Shown one piece after another: positions 44,105 through 53,711 of a stretch of 64,000 bases of DNA. Numbering within the stretch: position 1 is the first letter of the stretch; each line of letters opens with the position of its first letter. Origin of the DNA: Myxococcota bacterium (lineage in GTDB: Bacteria; Myxococcota_A; UBA9160; UBA4427); NCBI GenBank assembly GCA_029243605.1, contig JAQWRT010000046.1:1-64000 (forward strand), in the 5' to 3' direction. The position numbers and the translations under genes are program-made. The notes under the pieces are model-generated. The model was not told the origin of the DNA and made no database searches. It was given only the letters and a program-made list of their open reading frames with translations.

Positions 44105-46744
44105 TCAAGCCACTCCGCACAGGGAGTAGAAAAGGGCGATGGCCTCATCGATCTTTGAAGCGTCCTTGCCACCGGCCTGAGCGAAATCCGGACGACCGCC
44201 TCCGCCACCGCCGACGACTCCGGCCACTTCCCGAATGAGGTCGCCTGCCTTGAATTGGCCGATCAAGTCCTTGGTCACTCCAACTGCCAAGAGAACCTTG
44301 CCCTCACTCTCGGCGACCAGCAGAACAACTCCAGATTTCAGCTGGTTGCGTAATTCGTCGACCATCCCCCGCATCGCCTTGGCATCGACTCCCTGGGTGC
44401 GACCTCCCAACACCTTGACTCCGTCGACTTCTTTGACGCCTGACAAGAGGTCCGACGCCTGGGAGCCGCGGCTTGCATCGCGCAGGCTCTCCATTTCGCG
44501 CTCGAGTCGCCGGTTTTCCTCGAGCAATTTCTCGACCCGGCCAGGAAGGTCGTCGAGGGAGACCTTCAAAGTATTCGCAGCCTCCTGGGAAAGGCTCTCT
44601 TGCTCCCGAATATGCCGAAGGGCCCCTAAACCCGTGAGCGCCTCGATGCGCCGAACTCCCGCTGCGATGCCAGTCTCCGACAGCACCTTCAGCAGTCCGA
44701 GATCCCCGGTGGCCTGAGCATGCGTACCTCCGCAGAGTTCGGTGCTGCACTCTCCAAATGACACGACGCGAACTTCGTCTCCATACTTCTCGTCGAAGAT
44801 CGCTACTGCTCCGCCCGCCACGGCTTCGTCATAGCTTTTGACCTCGGTGCTCCCAGACGAATTCGTCTCGATCCATTCATTAACCCGGTCTTCAATTTGA
44901 GTAAGCTCGTCGCTTGAGAGCGGAGAGTCGTGGGTAAAGTCGAAGCGCAGGCGATTGGGAGCGACTCTGGATCCCTTCTGCATCGCTTGCGGGCCGAGTA
45001 CCTCGCGTAGCGCCGAGTGCAGCAAATGAGTCCCGGTGTGATTTTTCACCGTAGCCGCACGTAGAGCACGATCCACGGAGAGAGATGCGTCGCTGTCGAC
45101 GTCAAGTGTCCCCTGGGAAACCGTCCCCCGGTGTATAAAGAGGCCATCCACGGGCTTCTGGGTATCCTCGACCTCAACTCGACCTGACTCGGTCTCGAGC
45201 ACTCCCTGATCACCCACCTGGCCGCCGCTCTCGGCGTAGAAAGGGGTTTCCTCGACGACGACCTCTACTTGATCGCCCTCTTTGACATCGGTCACGGGCT
45301 GCCCATCAACCAGAAGAGCGACGATTTTCGACTCGGCTTCGGTGGTCTCATAGCCCAGGAAACGAGTCTTAAACTGCCCGGCCAAGCGCCCGTAGACCTC
45401 GGCGATTCCCTGGTCACCGCTTCCCGCCCACGCTGCCCGAGCTCGTTCTCGCTGAACCTGCATGGAACGGTCGAAGCCAACCTGATCGACCTCCATGGCG
45501 TGCCCCTGGAGGATGTCCGCGGTTAGATCCAGCGGGAAACCAAAAGTATCGTAGAGCTTGAAGGCTGTTTGACCGTCGAGAGAGGCCTCGCCCCTCTCCT
45601 TTGCCTCATGGATCTCTTCTTCCAGGAGCTGCAGCCCCTTGGAAAGAGTCGTCAGGAATCGTTCCTCATCGCGCTTGATACGGCCGAGGATAAATTCGCG
45701 TCGCTCCACTAGGTCGGGGTAGGCCTCCCCCAATTCGTCGATGGCTGCGTCAGCCATCTTGTAAAGAAAGGGCTCCTCCACCCCCAGAAGCACACCGTGG
45801 CGCGATCCCCTTCGCAGAATCCGGCGCAGCACGTAGCCCCGGCCGGCGTTCGAGGGAAGAACGCCATCGCCAATCATAACCGCGAGGGTTCGGGCATGAT
45901 CCGCGGTCACGCGCAACGAGACATCTTTCTCTACAGACTCTCCCAGGCTAACCCCCGAAACATCTTGGGCTCGGGCGAGCGTTCCCGCGAAGAGATCCGT
46001 ATCGAAATTATTCTTTACGCCCTGAAGGATCGCGGCCCAGCGCTCCAAACCGCCCCCGGTATCGATGGATGGACGCGGGAGGGGATTCATGTTTCCCGAC
46101 TCGTCTCGGTTGAACTGCATGAACACAAGGTTCCACAGCTCGAGCCAGCGACCGCACTCGCAGGAGGGATCGCAAATAGTACTCGTGCAGGTGTCCGGGC
46201 GGCCAAAGTCGAAGTGGATTTCGGAACAAGGTCCACAGGGACCCGTCTCTCCCATGGACCAGAAATTTTCCTTCTCATCGAGGCGAAAGATCTTTTCTTC
46301 GGGAATGCCGATCGAATTGCTCCAGAGCTCGTGCGCTTCGTCATCTTCCCTAAAGACGGAAACGGCCAGATCTTCAGCCGAAATACCCATCTTCTCAGTC
46401 AACAGCTCCCACGAAAACTCGATGGCCTCGAGCTTGAAATAGTCACCGAAGGAAAAGTTTCCCAGCATCTCGAAAAATGTATGGTGCCTGGGAGTCCGTC
46501 CGACGTTCTCGAGGTCGTTGTGCTTCCCAGATACGCGGATGCATTTCTGGGAAGTAGTCGCCCTCTGATAACCGCGCTTCTCTTCACCGAGAAAAACTCG
46601 TTTGAAGGGAACCATCCCTGCGTTTACAAACATCAGGGTCGGGTCTGAATCGGGAACCACCGAGGCGCTCTTGACACGCTGGTGACCCCGCTCTTCGAAG
46701 AAGCTCAGGAAATCTTCTCGAATCTCCTTGGCGGCGCGGCTCAT
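44105..46744 (-). CDS. alaS: alanyl-tRNA synthetase
   Basis: An 879-residue class II synthetase. Motif 1 region VNAGMVPFKRVFLG and RATTSQKCIRVSGKHNDLENVG are in the catalytic domain; TFFEMLGNFSFGDYFK follows. The editing domain carries HTGTHLLHSALREVLG and CGGTHAQATGDLG (zinc ligands HxxxH and CxxxH). The C-terminal DHHA1/C-Ala region ends with VGGGGGGRPDFAQAGG. The start is ATG 46744 with GGAG six bases upstream; the in-frame upstream start is not homologous. The start of ispG's 5' side lies only 15 bases after its stop. Confidence 0.97.
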   Translation of the reverse strand: MSRAAKEIREDFLSFFEERGHQRVKSASVVPDSDPTLMFVNAGMVPFKRVFLGEEKRGYQRATTSQKCIRVSGKHNDLENVGRTPRHHTFFEMLGNFSFGDYFKLEAIEFSWELLTEKMGISAEDLAVSVFREDDEAHELWSNSIGIPEEKIFRLDEKENFWSMGETGPCGPCSEIHFDFGRPDTCTSTICDPSCECGRWLELWNLVFMQFNRDESGNMNPLPRPSIDTGGGLERWAAILQGVKNNFDTDLFAGTLARAQDVSGVSLGESVEKDVSLRVTADHARTLAVMIGDGVLPSNAGRGYVLRRILRRGSRHGVLLGVEEPFLYKMADAAIDELGEAYPDLVERREFILGRIKRDEERFLTTLSKGLQLLEEEIHEAKERGEASLDGQTAFKLYDTFGFPLDLTADILQGHAMEVDQVGFDRSMQVQRERARAAWAGSGDQGIAEVYGRLAGQFKTRFLGYETTEAESKIVALLVDGQPVTDVKEGDQVEVVVEETPFYAESGGQVGDQGVLETESGRVEVEDTQKPVDGLFIHRGTVSQGTLDVDSDASLSVDRALRAATVKNHTGTHLLHSALREVLGPQAMQKGSRVAPNRLRFDFTHDSPLSSDELTQIEDRVNEWIETNSSGSTEVKSYDEAVAGGAVAIFDEKYGDEVRVVSFGECSTELCGGTHAQATGDLGLLKVLSETGIAAGVRRIEALTGLGALRHIREQESLSQEAANTLKVSLDDLPGRVEKLLEENRRLEREMESLRDASRGSQASDLLSGVKEVDGVKVLGGRTQGVDAKAMRGMVDELRNQLKSGVVLLVAESEGKVLLAVGVTKDLIGQFKAGDLIREVAGVVGGGGGGRPDFAQAGGKDASKIDEAIALFYSLCGVA

Positions 46745-46918
46745 GCATGACTCCTGGGGGCGGCCCGTATTGGCCAGTAACTGGGCGGCCCAATATACCC
46801 AAGAGATACGGAATACGCTCCGAAGAGCGCCGGCGGCACATACCCGCACGGGCAGACTGCTCCGGCGGGCGGCGAGTAGGCCAGCGGTACGGGCAGTGTT
46901 CCCTAGATCGGGAAACGA

Positions 46919-48109
46919 TCAGAAACGATCGATACTGAAATCGTCGTCCTTCTCGTCGGAATCGCTCTCGTCTTCGACGAGCAGTTCCAACTCCTCGGTC
47001 TCAGCGCCTTGGAAATCTTCCCAATTCGAGTCCGAGGTCGAGGCAATGCCCCGGTAACGCAGGGCGAAGTCGTCGGGATTCGAGACGTTTTTAAGGGCCT
47101 CTTCGTAGGTCACGAGTCCCTCCTTCACCAGTTGCATGAGGGACTGGTCGAAGGATTGCATCCCGTAGGTCGTGAAGCCCTTGCTGATCGCTTCAGGGAT
47201 CTCCTTGGTGCGCTCCTTGTCAGCAATGAGTTCGCGAACGAGGCCCGTGGAAACGAGAACTTCGAGCGCCGGAACACGGCCCTTACCATCGGCCCGGGGC
47301 ACCAACCGCTGAGAAATCACGGCCTTGAGCACCGTAGAGAGCTGGAGCCGAACCTGTTTCTGCTGATAGGGGGGGAAAACCGAAATAATCCGATTAATCG
47401 TCTCGGTCGCATCGAGGGTATGCAGTGTACTCATTACCAAGTGGCCCGTTTCCGCTGCGGTCAGGGCTGTTTCGATGGTCTCGAAATCACGCATCTCTCC
47501 GACGAGAATGACATCTGGATCCTGCCGGAGAGCACCGCGCAAGGCGTTGGCGAAGCTGTGGGTATCGACCCCAATTTCGCGTTGGTTCACGATGGAGCGC
47601 CGGTCACGGATCAAGAACTCGATGGGATCTTCGATGGTCATGATATGCGACGTTCGCTCGGAGTTGATTTGTTCGATCATCGCCGCGAGGGTCGTCGACT
47701 TGCCCGAACCCGTGGTCCCTGTCACCAGGATCAAGCCTCGGTGCTCACGGGAAATTTTCTTGATGACCTCCGGGAGTTTCAACTCCTCGATGGTCTTGAC
47801 GCCGAAAGGGATCACCCGGAGAACGATCCCGATGCTCCCTCGCTGCTGAAAGATGTTCACCCGGAATCGGCCGAGGTCGGGAACCCCGTAGGCGAGGTCG
47901 GCTTCTCGCTCCTCTTCGTACCGCGCCTTCTGCACCGGGTTCATCATGGCGAAGGCCATCGCCTGCATTTCCTCGGCGGTGATCCGGTCTCCATCGCGAA
48001 GCGGAACGAGGGCGCCGTCCACGCGAAAAAGCGGCGGGAGACCCGTCTTCAGATGGATGTCCGAAGCACCCCCCTGAATCGCAACCTTCAGGATTTCGTT
48101 GAGTTCCAT
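46919..48109 (-). CDS. pilT: type IV pilus retraction ATPase PilT
   Basis: A 396-residue hexameric ATPase. GGASDIHLKTGLPP begins the N-terminal domain, LVTGTTGSGKSTTLAAMI is Walker A, IEDPIEFL with INREIGVDT-like text is the Asp box, GALRQDPDVILVGEMRD is Walker B, and TGHLVMSTLHTLDA is the His box. The AIRNLIRE-type PilT signature reads LVRELIADK. The C-terminus has an unusual acidic tail (ETEELELLVEDESDSDEKDDD). No other pilus gene is nearby. Start ATG 48109 has GGGAG eight bases before. Confidence 0.92.
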   Translation of the reverse strand: MELNEILKVAIQGGASDIHLKTGLPPLFRVDGALVPLRDGDRITAEEMQAMAFAMMNPVQKARYEEEREADLAYGVPDLGRFRVNIFQQRGSIGIVLRVIPFGVKTIEELKLPEVIKKISREHRGLILVTGTTGSGKSTTLAAMIEQINSERTSHIMTIEDPIEFLIRDRRSIVNQREIGVDTHSFANALRGALRQDPDVILVGEMRDFETIETALTAAETGHLVMSTLHTLDATETINRIISVFPPYQQKQVRLQLSTVLKAVISQRLVPRADGKGRVPALEVLVSTGLVRELIADKERTKEIPEAISKGFTTYGMQSFDQSLMQLVKEGLVTYEEALKNVSNPDDFALRYRGIASTSDSNWEDFQGAETEELELLVEDESDSDEKDDDFSIDRF

Positions 48110-48647
48110 GCGGTCAACTCCCGTGCCTCTTCCAATTGGCTTGGCCCAGCGTGCCTCGGGTTTCGGCCTCACTCGAAGGACCCTCACCCAAGCCACCCAT
48201 GGAAACCGCCCGGGGCCGACGAATCGATCATCGGCGGCTGTTCCCACCTTGAGGTATTCGACCGATTTTAGGGACTCCTTGAGGCCCAAATCGGCAATTC
48301 GAAGGCAAAAAACACGCGAGCCCACCTTTTCTCGCTTTGGGCCCGGTCTCCCGGCCTCAGGGGCGATCGCCCCCCGAAGGGCATGCTAAAGAGCACCGGA
48401 ATACCCCGAGGCGACGGGGCTTGTCGGGGGGGCGAGGAAGAGCGGGGGGTGAGCGAGGGGCCAACCGACGGAAGCTCAAGTGATCCCCAAGCCGATGACG
48501 GCTCAGGGGAGTTCAAAACTAGTCCGCGCTCCACGCACCCTCGCTTCACCTTTCGGCGAAGCCCCCCAGGTGCGTGGAGCGCGGTTGGCTCTTGGGCTGA
48601 ACCCGACGCCCAACTCTGCGGTACCAATCGGTAGCGATCAGTAGCGA
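48110..48647. other. intergenic region between recA and pilT
   Basis: About 540 bases with no gene I can support. It contains the large hairpin at 48524-48584 and a tandem 10-bp repeat at 48631-48650 that overlaps the end of recA. Open frames across it have no ribosome site or recognisable product. A recX gene, often found here in relatives, is absent. Confidence 0.6.
48524..48584 (-). terminator. large perfect-stem hairpin after recA
   Basis: CCGCGCTCCACGCACC (48524-48539) and its exact complement GGTGCGTGGAGCGCGG (48569-48584) form a 16-bp stem. The loop can fold again (GCTTC/GAAGC). It lies about 65 bases past the recA stop. On the minus strand it is followed by only a short ACTAGTTTTG, so it is a weak classical terminator. 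Alternatives: an RNA-processing or stability element, or a small repeat element found elsewhere in the genome. Confidence 0.55.
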
Positions 48648-48650
48648 TCA
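48631..48650. repeat. 10-bp tandem duplication at the recA 3' end
   Basis: GTAGCGATCA occurs twice in succession, and the recA stop codon lies in the second copy. Looks like a simple local duplication. Confidence 0.7.
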
Positions 48651-49793
48651 GGCCGATTCCTCGGCCCCTTCGACGGCGGCCTCAACATCACCGCTCTCTT
48701 CCTGTGCGAGCGCCGGCAGCTTCAAGCCTCTTGAGGCATAGACCTCTTCGGTCAACCGGGCCCGGGCATCCGGGTTCTCCTTCATGAAGCGGCGCGCATT
48801 TTCCCTGCCCTGACCAATTCGCTCCCCACCGTAGGAATACCAAGACCCGCTCTTCTCGACGATGCCACCGTCGACACCGAGATCCAGCAGGTCTCCTTCG
48901 CGAGAAATACCTTCGTTGTAGATGATGTCGAACTCAGCCTGCTTGAAAGGCGGAGCTACCTTGTTTTTGACAACTTTGACCCGGGTTCGGTTCCCCACGA
49001 CATTGTCGCCTTCCTTGATCGCCGCAATCCGGCGAACATCGATCCGCACCGAGGAATAGAATTTCAGGGCGTTGCCGCCCGTAGTGGTCTCGGGGCTTCC
49101 GAACATCACGCCAATCTTCATCCGGATTTGGTTGATGAAAATCACCGAAGCCCCTGATTTGGAGACCGTTCCCGTCAGTTTACGAAGCGCCTGGCTCATG
49201 AGCCTGGCTTGGAGACCCACGTGGTGATCACCCATATCCCCTTCGAGTTCTGCCCGGGGCACCAGTGCGGCGACGGAATCGACAACCACCAGGTTGATGG
49301 CCCCGGAGCGGAGGAGCACATCAGCAATCTCTAGGGCCTCCTCACCGGTATCGGGCTGCGAAACCAACAGCTCTTCGATATTGACCCCGAGACGCCGTGC
49401 ATAGTTGACGTCGAGCGCGTGCTCCGCGTCGATGAAGGCGGCAACACCCCCCGACTTCTGTACCTCGGCAATGGCGTGCAGGGTCAGGGTCGTTTTGCCG
49501 CTGGATTCCGGACCGTAGATCTCGATGACCCGGCCGCGAGGATACCCGCCTATCCCGAGCGCAATATCGAGGCTGGGACCCCCACTGGAAAAGTAGGGCA
49601 CACCATCGATCCCTCCATCTTTATCCATGGTCTGGATCGAGCCCTTGCCAAACTGCTTTTCGATGCTCGAAACCGCCAACTCGATGGCGTTTCGTTTCGC
49701 GGCATCCTGATCCTTGGCCTTGCTCCCGTTCCTCAACTCGGCTCGCATCTCGCTCTTCGACTCAGACTTTGCGCTGTTCTTTGCTTTTGCCAT
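48648..49793 (-). CDS. recA: recombinase RecA
   Basis: A 381-residue recombinase for homologous repair and the SOS response. Core: [12 protein letters not shown], Walker [31 protein letters not shown], Walker [14 protein letters not shown]1/L2 region [27 protein letters not shown]. No intein. The N-terminal 30 residues form a Lys/Ser-rich extension before the usual start of homology ([16 protein letters not shown]). The start is ATG 49793 with AAGGAG nine bases upstream. cinA precedes it by 69 bases. No LexA-like dyad is obvious in that gap. Confidence 0.97.
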   Translation of the reverse strand: MAKAKNSAKSESKSEMRAELRNGSKAKDQDAAKRNAIELAVSSIEKQFGKGSIQTMDKDGGIDGVPYFSSGGPSLDIALGIGGYPRGRVIEIYGPESSGKTTLTLHAIAEVQKSGGVAAFIDAEHALDVNYARRLGVNIEELLVSQPDTGEEALEIADVLLRSGAINLVVVDSVAALVPRAELEGDMGDHHVGLQARLMSQALRKLTGTVSKSGASVIFINQIRMKIGVMFGSPETTTGGNALKFYSSVRIDVRRIAAIKEGDNVVGNRTRVKVVKNKVAPPFKQAEFDIIYNEGISREGDLLDLGVDGGIVEKSGSWYSYGGERIGQGRENARRFMKENPDARARLTEEVYASRGLKLPALAQEESGDVEAAVEGAEESA

Positions 49794-49862
49794 GGTTTTG
49801 ATCTCCTTCAGAGGGTTCTCGTGCACGGCCAAAATCGACCCTGCCAATAGGGGGGTGAACTT

Positions 49863-51293
49863 TCAGCTTGATCCTGTTTTCGTTCCCGAACTCGGCAGGC
49901 CAGCCGGAGCCGAGCCTCCGCCCCGCCGCATCAGGCTGGGGCCAACGAGTTCGGTGTCGGTCATAAGGCGCCGGATCCAATCGAGGGCGACCTGCGCCGT
50001 GAGCGTGCGGTGACGGGCCCGATCCAACGGAAAAATAAAGTGGCCTGCGGCGCTGCCGCCCTCACCCCCTGCCCCACCGCTCTCCCCCGGCGAAACTCGA
50101 ATCCCCGCGTCCACCTCTCCGGAGTTCGCGAGTATTCGCGAACTCGCGATCCCCGCTCCCCAGGAGATGCCGATATAAACCAGGCCCACCGGCTTGGTTT
50201 CGGAGCCACCGCCCGGCCCTGAGATACCCGTGGTCGCGATCCCGATATCGGCACCAAAACGCGCGCGGACGCCGCTTGCCATGGCACTCACCACAGGCTC
50301 GGAAACCGCCCCGTGACGGACCAACGTCTCTTCGGAAACCCCCAGCAACGCCTGCTTGGCGCTATTGGAATACGCGACCATGCCTCCCAGGAAATAGACC
50401 GATGAGCCCGGGTTGTCGGTCAACTTTTGAGCGATGGTGCCCCCGGTACAGGACTCGGCCACAGCGACGGTTCGACCCGCGGCACCCAGGAGCCCGCCCA
50501 CCACCGCCTCGAGGGTTTCTTCACCTTCGCCGTAGACAAGATCGCCGATGCGCGCGCGGATTTTCGCCGCCACGGCATCGATTCGAGTGTCGGCTTCGCT
50601 AATCGAGGCACCGCGCGCCACCACGCGAAGAAAATTATCGGGGAAGCTGGTTCTGAAGGCGAGTTCGGCCTCTCCGTCCTGGGCGATATCGGCCAACTCA
50701 CCCTCGAGGCTCGACTCGCCGATTCCAAAAGTGCGAAGCATGCGCGCCCTCACCCGGGAAACGCCTTCGCCCTTCTCCAACCGGGCTTCGACCCGGGGAA
50801 GAACCTGCTCGTCCATCATCAGCGAAAGCTCCCGGGGAACCCCGGGCATGCAGACCACAATCGTGCCGCGCTCCTCGAGCAGGAAACCGGGAGCCGTACC
50901 GACGGGGTTGGCCAAGATTTCCGCCCCGCTGGGGAAGAGCGCCTGCTTGCGATTCGTCTCGTTCATTTCGCGACCCACCCGGGCGAAGAAGGCGCGCATT
51001 GCCTCAAAGCTGCCCTCGTCGAATTCCAATGGGCGACCGAGGGCCTCGGCGAGGGTTTCTGTCGTCCGGTCGTCCCGGGTCGGGCCAAGACCGCCCGACA
51101 CGAGCAAGAGGTCGCTCCGCGAGATCCCCCGCTCGAAGGCATCACGCATATCGGCGGGGTCATCGCGCACCGAAGCCTGGTAATGACACTCGACATCGAG
51201 TTGCAGGAGTCGTGACGCGATGAGTGCCTTGTTGGAATCGACGATTTCGCCGCGCAGAACCTCGTCACCAATCGTGAGGATTTCGGCCTTCAT
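49863..51293 (-). CDS. cinA: CinA-family nicotinamide mononucleotide deamidase
   Basis: A 476-residue two-domain protein. The N-terminal COG1058/MoeA-like domain begins KAEILTIGDEVLRGEIVDSN, with LLVSGGLGPTRDDRT and VVCMPGVPRELSLM. The C-terminal NMN-deamidase (PncC) domain contains AESCTGGTIAQKLTDNPGSS and GIATTGISGPGGGSETKPVG. An extra Gly-rich insertion (about residues 420-440, PGESGGAGGEGGSAA) interrupts the last part. The ATG 51293 shares a base with the pgpA stop. The family recycles NMN and is induced with competence in some bacteria. Confidence 0.93.
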   Translation of the reverse strand: MKAEILTIGDEVLRGEIVDSNKALIASRLLQLDVECHYQASVRDDPADMRDAFERGISRSDLLLVSGGLGPTRDDRTTETLAEALGRPLEFDEGSFEAMRAFFARVGREMNETNRKQALFPSGAEILANPVGTAPGFLLEERGTIVVCMPGVPRELSLMMDEQVLPRVEARLEKGEGVSRVRARMLRTFGIGESSLEGELADIAQDGEAELAFRTSFPDNFLRVVARGASISEADTRIDAVAAKIRARIGDLVYGEGEETLEAVVGGLLGAAGRTVAVAESCTGGTIAQKLTDNPGSSVYFLGGMVAYSNSAKQALLGVSEETLVRHGAVSEPVVSAMASGVRARFGADIGIATTGISGPGGGSETKPVGLVYIGISWGAGIASSRILANSGEVDAGIRVSPGESGGAGGEGGSAAGHFIFPLDRARHRTLTAQVALDWIRRLMTDTELVGPSLMRRGGGSAPAGLPSSGTKTGSS

Positions 51294-52042
51294 CAGAGAA
51301 GCCCGCCCCAAGCCAGCCATGCCCAGGCGTCGAGCCCCGCGAACAACCGATCGACCAGGCCCTCGCCCACCGGGAGCGACTGAAGCCCGGCGGAGCGCAA
51401 CTTCGAAGCCAGGAGTAGATAGGCGGGCACCATGACGACCAGGGCCCCTAGCCCTCCGGCCACGATATCGTCCGCCATCACTCCTGCCCCGCGCTTGAAT
51501 TTGTCTTCTGCCCACTTCACCGGTCCCGGTTTTCGGATATCAAACCATCGGAATGCGACGAATCCGGTCACGACCAGGAGCCACCATGAATTTATTTCTT
51601 CGAAAGGAGTCCCCGCGAGACCTGGGATCTCGAGGGGCGCAATCGAAACGCCCTGAAGCAAGACCAGAGGGAAAAGTGAAATGAGTTGTCCGACGAACTC
51701 GTCGATCACGATTCGCCCGTCGTCGTGGCGGCCGAAATACGCCTCGGCGGCGCTCGAGGCCCAAACGCCCAGACCGGATAGCGCCACGAGGACGAGGCCG
51801 TAGAGGGGCACATCGAGCCGATGCAGGCCGCTCCCGAAGGCGATCACCGCCAACAGGGCGCCCCAAGTCCCCGGTGCCCAGGGTCCGAAACCGGCGCCCC
51901 CGACCGTGGCGACCCAAACCGCGAGGCCGCGCCCCCCGGAAACGTTTCCGGATCCCCCAGAAGTCTCTGAATTCGTTGAGTTATTGAGTTCGCTCAGCGT
52001 TCCGTCCCCATCCTGGGACCGCGCGGGGAAACCGCGGTGCAT
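51293..52042 (-). CDS. pgpA: phosphatidylglycerophosphatase A PgpA
   Basis: A 249-residue inner-membrane phosphatase that makes phosphatidylglycerol. Family marks: ATVGGAGFGPWAPGTWGALL, RIVIDEFVGQLISLF, FRWFDIRKPGPVKWAEDKFKRGAGVMADDIVAG in pieces. There are four membrane segments. The first 40 residues are a non-conserved Ser/Asn/Gly-rich segment, so the true start may be slightly later. First gene of pgpA-cinA-recA. Confidence 0.92.
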   Translation of the reverse strand: MHRGFPARSQDGDGTLSELNNSTNSETSGGSGNVSGGRGLAVWVATVGGAGFGPWAPGTWGALLAVIAFGSGLHRLDVPLYGLVLVALSGLGVWASSAAEAYFGRHDDGRIVIDEFVGQLISLFPLVLLQGVSIAPLEIPGLAGTPFEEINSWWLLVVTGFVAFRWFDIRKPGPVKWAEDKFKRGAGVMADDIVAGGLGALVVMVPAYLLLASKLRSAGLQSLPVGEGLVDRLFAGLDAWAWLAWGGLL

Positions 52043-52076
52043 CGCTGTCGCCGGAGGGGGGTCGGCGACAGCGAAA

Positions 52077-52105
52077 CTCTAGCGGCGCGCTCTTCGCCGA
52101 GTCAA
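52077..52105 (-). promoter_or_regulatory. possible promoter for pgpA-cinA-recA
   Basis: On the minus strand TTGACT and CTAGAG are spaced by 17 bases, about 35 bases upstream of the pgpA start. The -35 element is good, the -10 poor. The wider divergent gap to ruvX includes an AT-rich patch (52110-52160). Confidence 0.3.
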
Positions 52106-52244
52106 CGTAAAAGCGAAAGAAAGGTGAAAATAAATACTATGGGCCTAATACCCCTCATTTTATCACTGGAGATCGGAAGGTCTCACTGAGAAACCCGCGC
52201 GGAAGCACGGGCGCCCCCCTTCACCCGCTACACTGCGCCGCTTC

Positions 52245-52679
52245 ATGCGTGTCCTCGGCCTCGACCTCGGCAGCAAGCGGATCGGTCTCGCGGTTTCCGA
52301 TCCCGAGGCCTCCATCGCCTTTCCCGCCGGCACCCTGCGGAGCACTGGGCGCAAGGCGGACATCATCGCCGTCTGCAAACTCATCGAGGAGCGCGAGATC
52401 GGCGCCGTGGTGGTCGGACTGCCGCGGCACATGGATGGCCGGCATGGCCCCGAGGCCGACGCGGCCGAGAAATTCGCCGCCGGTCTTCGTCGCGCATCCG
52501 GACTGCCAGTGGAAACCCTCGACGAGCGCTGGACAAGCCAAGAGGCCGAACGCTCCCTAGCCGCCCAAGGTCACAATGCCAAGCGAACCCGGGCCCACGT
52601 CGACGAAGTCGCCGCCGCCATCATCCTGCGCACCTACCTCGCGATGGGCCGCAACCTGTCCGGCCGGGAAGACGAGTGA
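52245..52679 (+). CDS. ruvX: Holliday junction resolvase-like RuvX/YqgF
   Basis: A 144-residue RNase H-fold protein, linked to Holliday junctions and 16S rRNA processing. Catalytic acidic residue in VLGLDLGSKRIGLAVSD, then VVVGLPRHMDGRHG, the Glu segment VETLDERWTSQEAE and the last Asp/Glu in HVDEVAAAIILRTYL. Length is standard. mltG follows with a GTGA overlap, a common pairing. Confidence 0.94.
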   Translation: MRVLGLDLGSKRIGLAVSDPEASIAFPAGTLRSTGRKADIIAVCKLIEEREIGAVVVGLPRHMDGRHGPEADAAEKFAAGLRRASGLPVETLDERWTSQEAERSLAAQGHNAKRTRAHVDEVAAAIILRTYLAMGRNLSGREDE

Positions 52680-53683
52680 AAATGCGCTGGCTGGCGGCCG
52701 CCTTCGCCCTGGTGCTGCTCGGGAGCCTGGCCGGGACCCACTATGCCCGGGGGTTGCTGGAACCCGTATCCCACCAGGCCAGGACCCAGCTCTTCCTCGT
52801 CGAACCCGGGGCATCCTTCTCCTCGGTGGCCGATCGCCTGGAAGCTGGGGGCCTTATCCGCAGCGCACGCGCGACGAGTTGGCTCGCCCGCTATCGGGGC
52901 TTCGACCAGAAATTACACGTGGGGGAATACGAACTCTCCCCCAGCCAGAGCAGCGAGGAAATCGTCGTCACCCTGACCGCGGGCCGAGTCAAAACCTGGC
53001 CGGTGACCATCCCCGAAGGCAGCCGAGCCCGGGATATCGCCGCCCGACTCAACGAGGCGGGGCTGGCGACGGCTGACGATTTTCTGGCGGCGGCCAACGA
53101 TCCCAACCTCGCCCAGGAACTCGGCGTCCCCGGCGGCCACCTCGAGGGCTACCTCTACCCCGACACCTATCGATTGCCCCGAGGAATGCCCGCGGACCAA
53201 ATCGCCCGGCTGATGGTGAAGCAATTCGATCGGGTGTGGTCGAGCCGGGTTGCCGAACTCACGAATCCATCGCAACTCTCCAAGCGAGAGATCGTCATCC
53301 TCGCCTCTATCGTCGAGAAGGAAACCGGGGCGGCCAAGGAGCGACCGCTGATCGCGGCGGTCTTTATCAATCGGCTCGACCGGGGCATGCGACTCGAAAC
53401 CGACCCCACGGTGATCTATGGAATCCCCGACTTCAACGGGAACCTGCGTAAAAAACACCTGGTCGACGAAACCAACCCCTACAACACCTACCGGATTTCC
53501 GGGCTTCCCCCGGGCCCCATTTCGAACCCGGGAGCCGATGCTCTCCTCGCGGTGGTCGAGCCCACGGCGGATTCCGAATTTCTATACTTCGTCTCGCGCA
53601 ATGACGGTACGCATCATTTCTCAAAGACCTACCGCGAGCACGTGAATGCCGTCAACCGTTACCAGCGCCGACGAAAACCCTAA
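52676..53683 (+). CDS. mltG: endolytic murein transglycosylase MltG
   Basis: A 335-residue inner-membrane protein that ends nascent glycan strands. One N-terminal membrane segment (about residues 5-22), a LysM-like part (VTIPEGSRARDIAARL) and the YceG core: GHLEGYLYPDTYRLPRG, ILASIVEKETGAAKERP (catalytic Glu), FINRLDRGMRLETDPTVIYG and YNTYRISGLPPGPISNPG. The GTG overlaps the ruvX stop (GTGA); the third codon is ATG and could serve instead. Confidence 0.95.
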   Translation: MKMRWLAAAFALVLLGSLAGTHYARGLLEPVSHQARTQLFLVEPGASFSSVADRLEAGGLIRSARATSWLARYRGFDQKLHVGEYELSPSQSSEEIVVTLTAGRVKTWPVTIPEGSRARDIAARLNEAGLATADDFLAAANDPNLAQELGVPGGHLEGYLYPDTYRLPRGMPADQIARLMVKQFDRVWSSRVAELTNPSQLSKREIVILASIVEKETGAAKERPLIAAVFINRLDRGMRLETDPTVIYGIPDFNGNLRKKHLVDETNPYNTYRISGLPPGPISNPGADALLAVVEPTADSEFLYFVSRNDGTHHFSKTYREHVNAVNRYQRRRKP

Positions 53684-53699
53684 ACGCCTCGAAGGCGTT
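53683..53699. terminator. short hairpin between convergent mltG and lysS
   Basis: AACGCCT, loop CGA, AGGCGTT form a perfect 7-bp stem at the end of mltG, 13 bases from the lysS stop. There is no T run after it on either strand, so termination is not certain. Confidence 0.35.
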
Positions 53700-53711
53700 G
53701 CTCGCGGCGGC

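Noticed and set aside
43094-44158. 354-codon plus-strand frame
   Set aside because: Antisense to ispG; no supported start or family.
47009-48271. 420-codon plus-strand open frame
   Set aside because: Antisense to pilT with complete Walker motifs on the other strand. No domain seen.
48383-48634. Possible LdcA fragment (GIPVLFSMPFGG) in the recA-pilT gap
   Set aside because: A short minus-strand stretch resembles the VLFDLPFGHG motif of LdcA, but nothing around it extends the match; likely chance.
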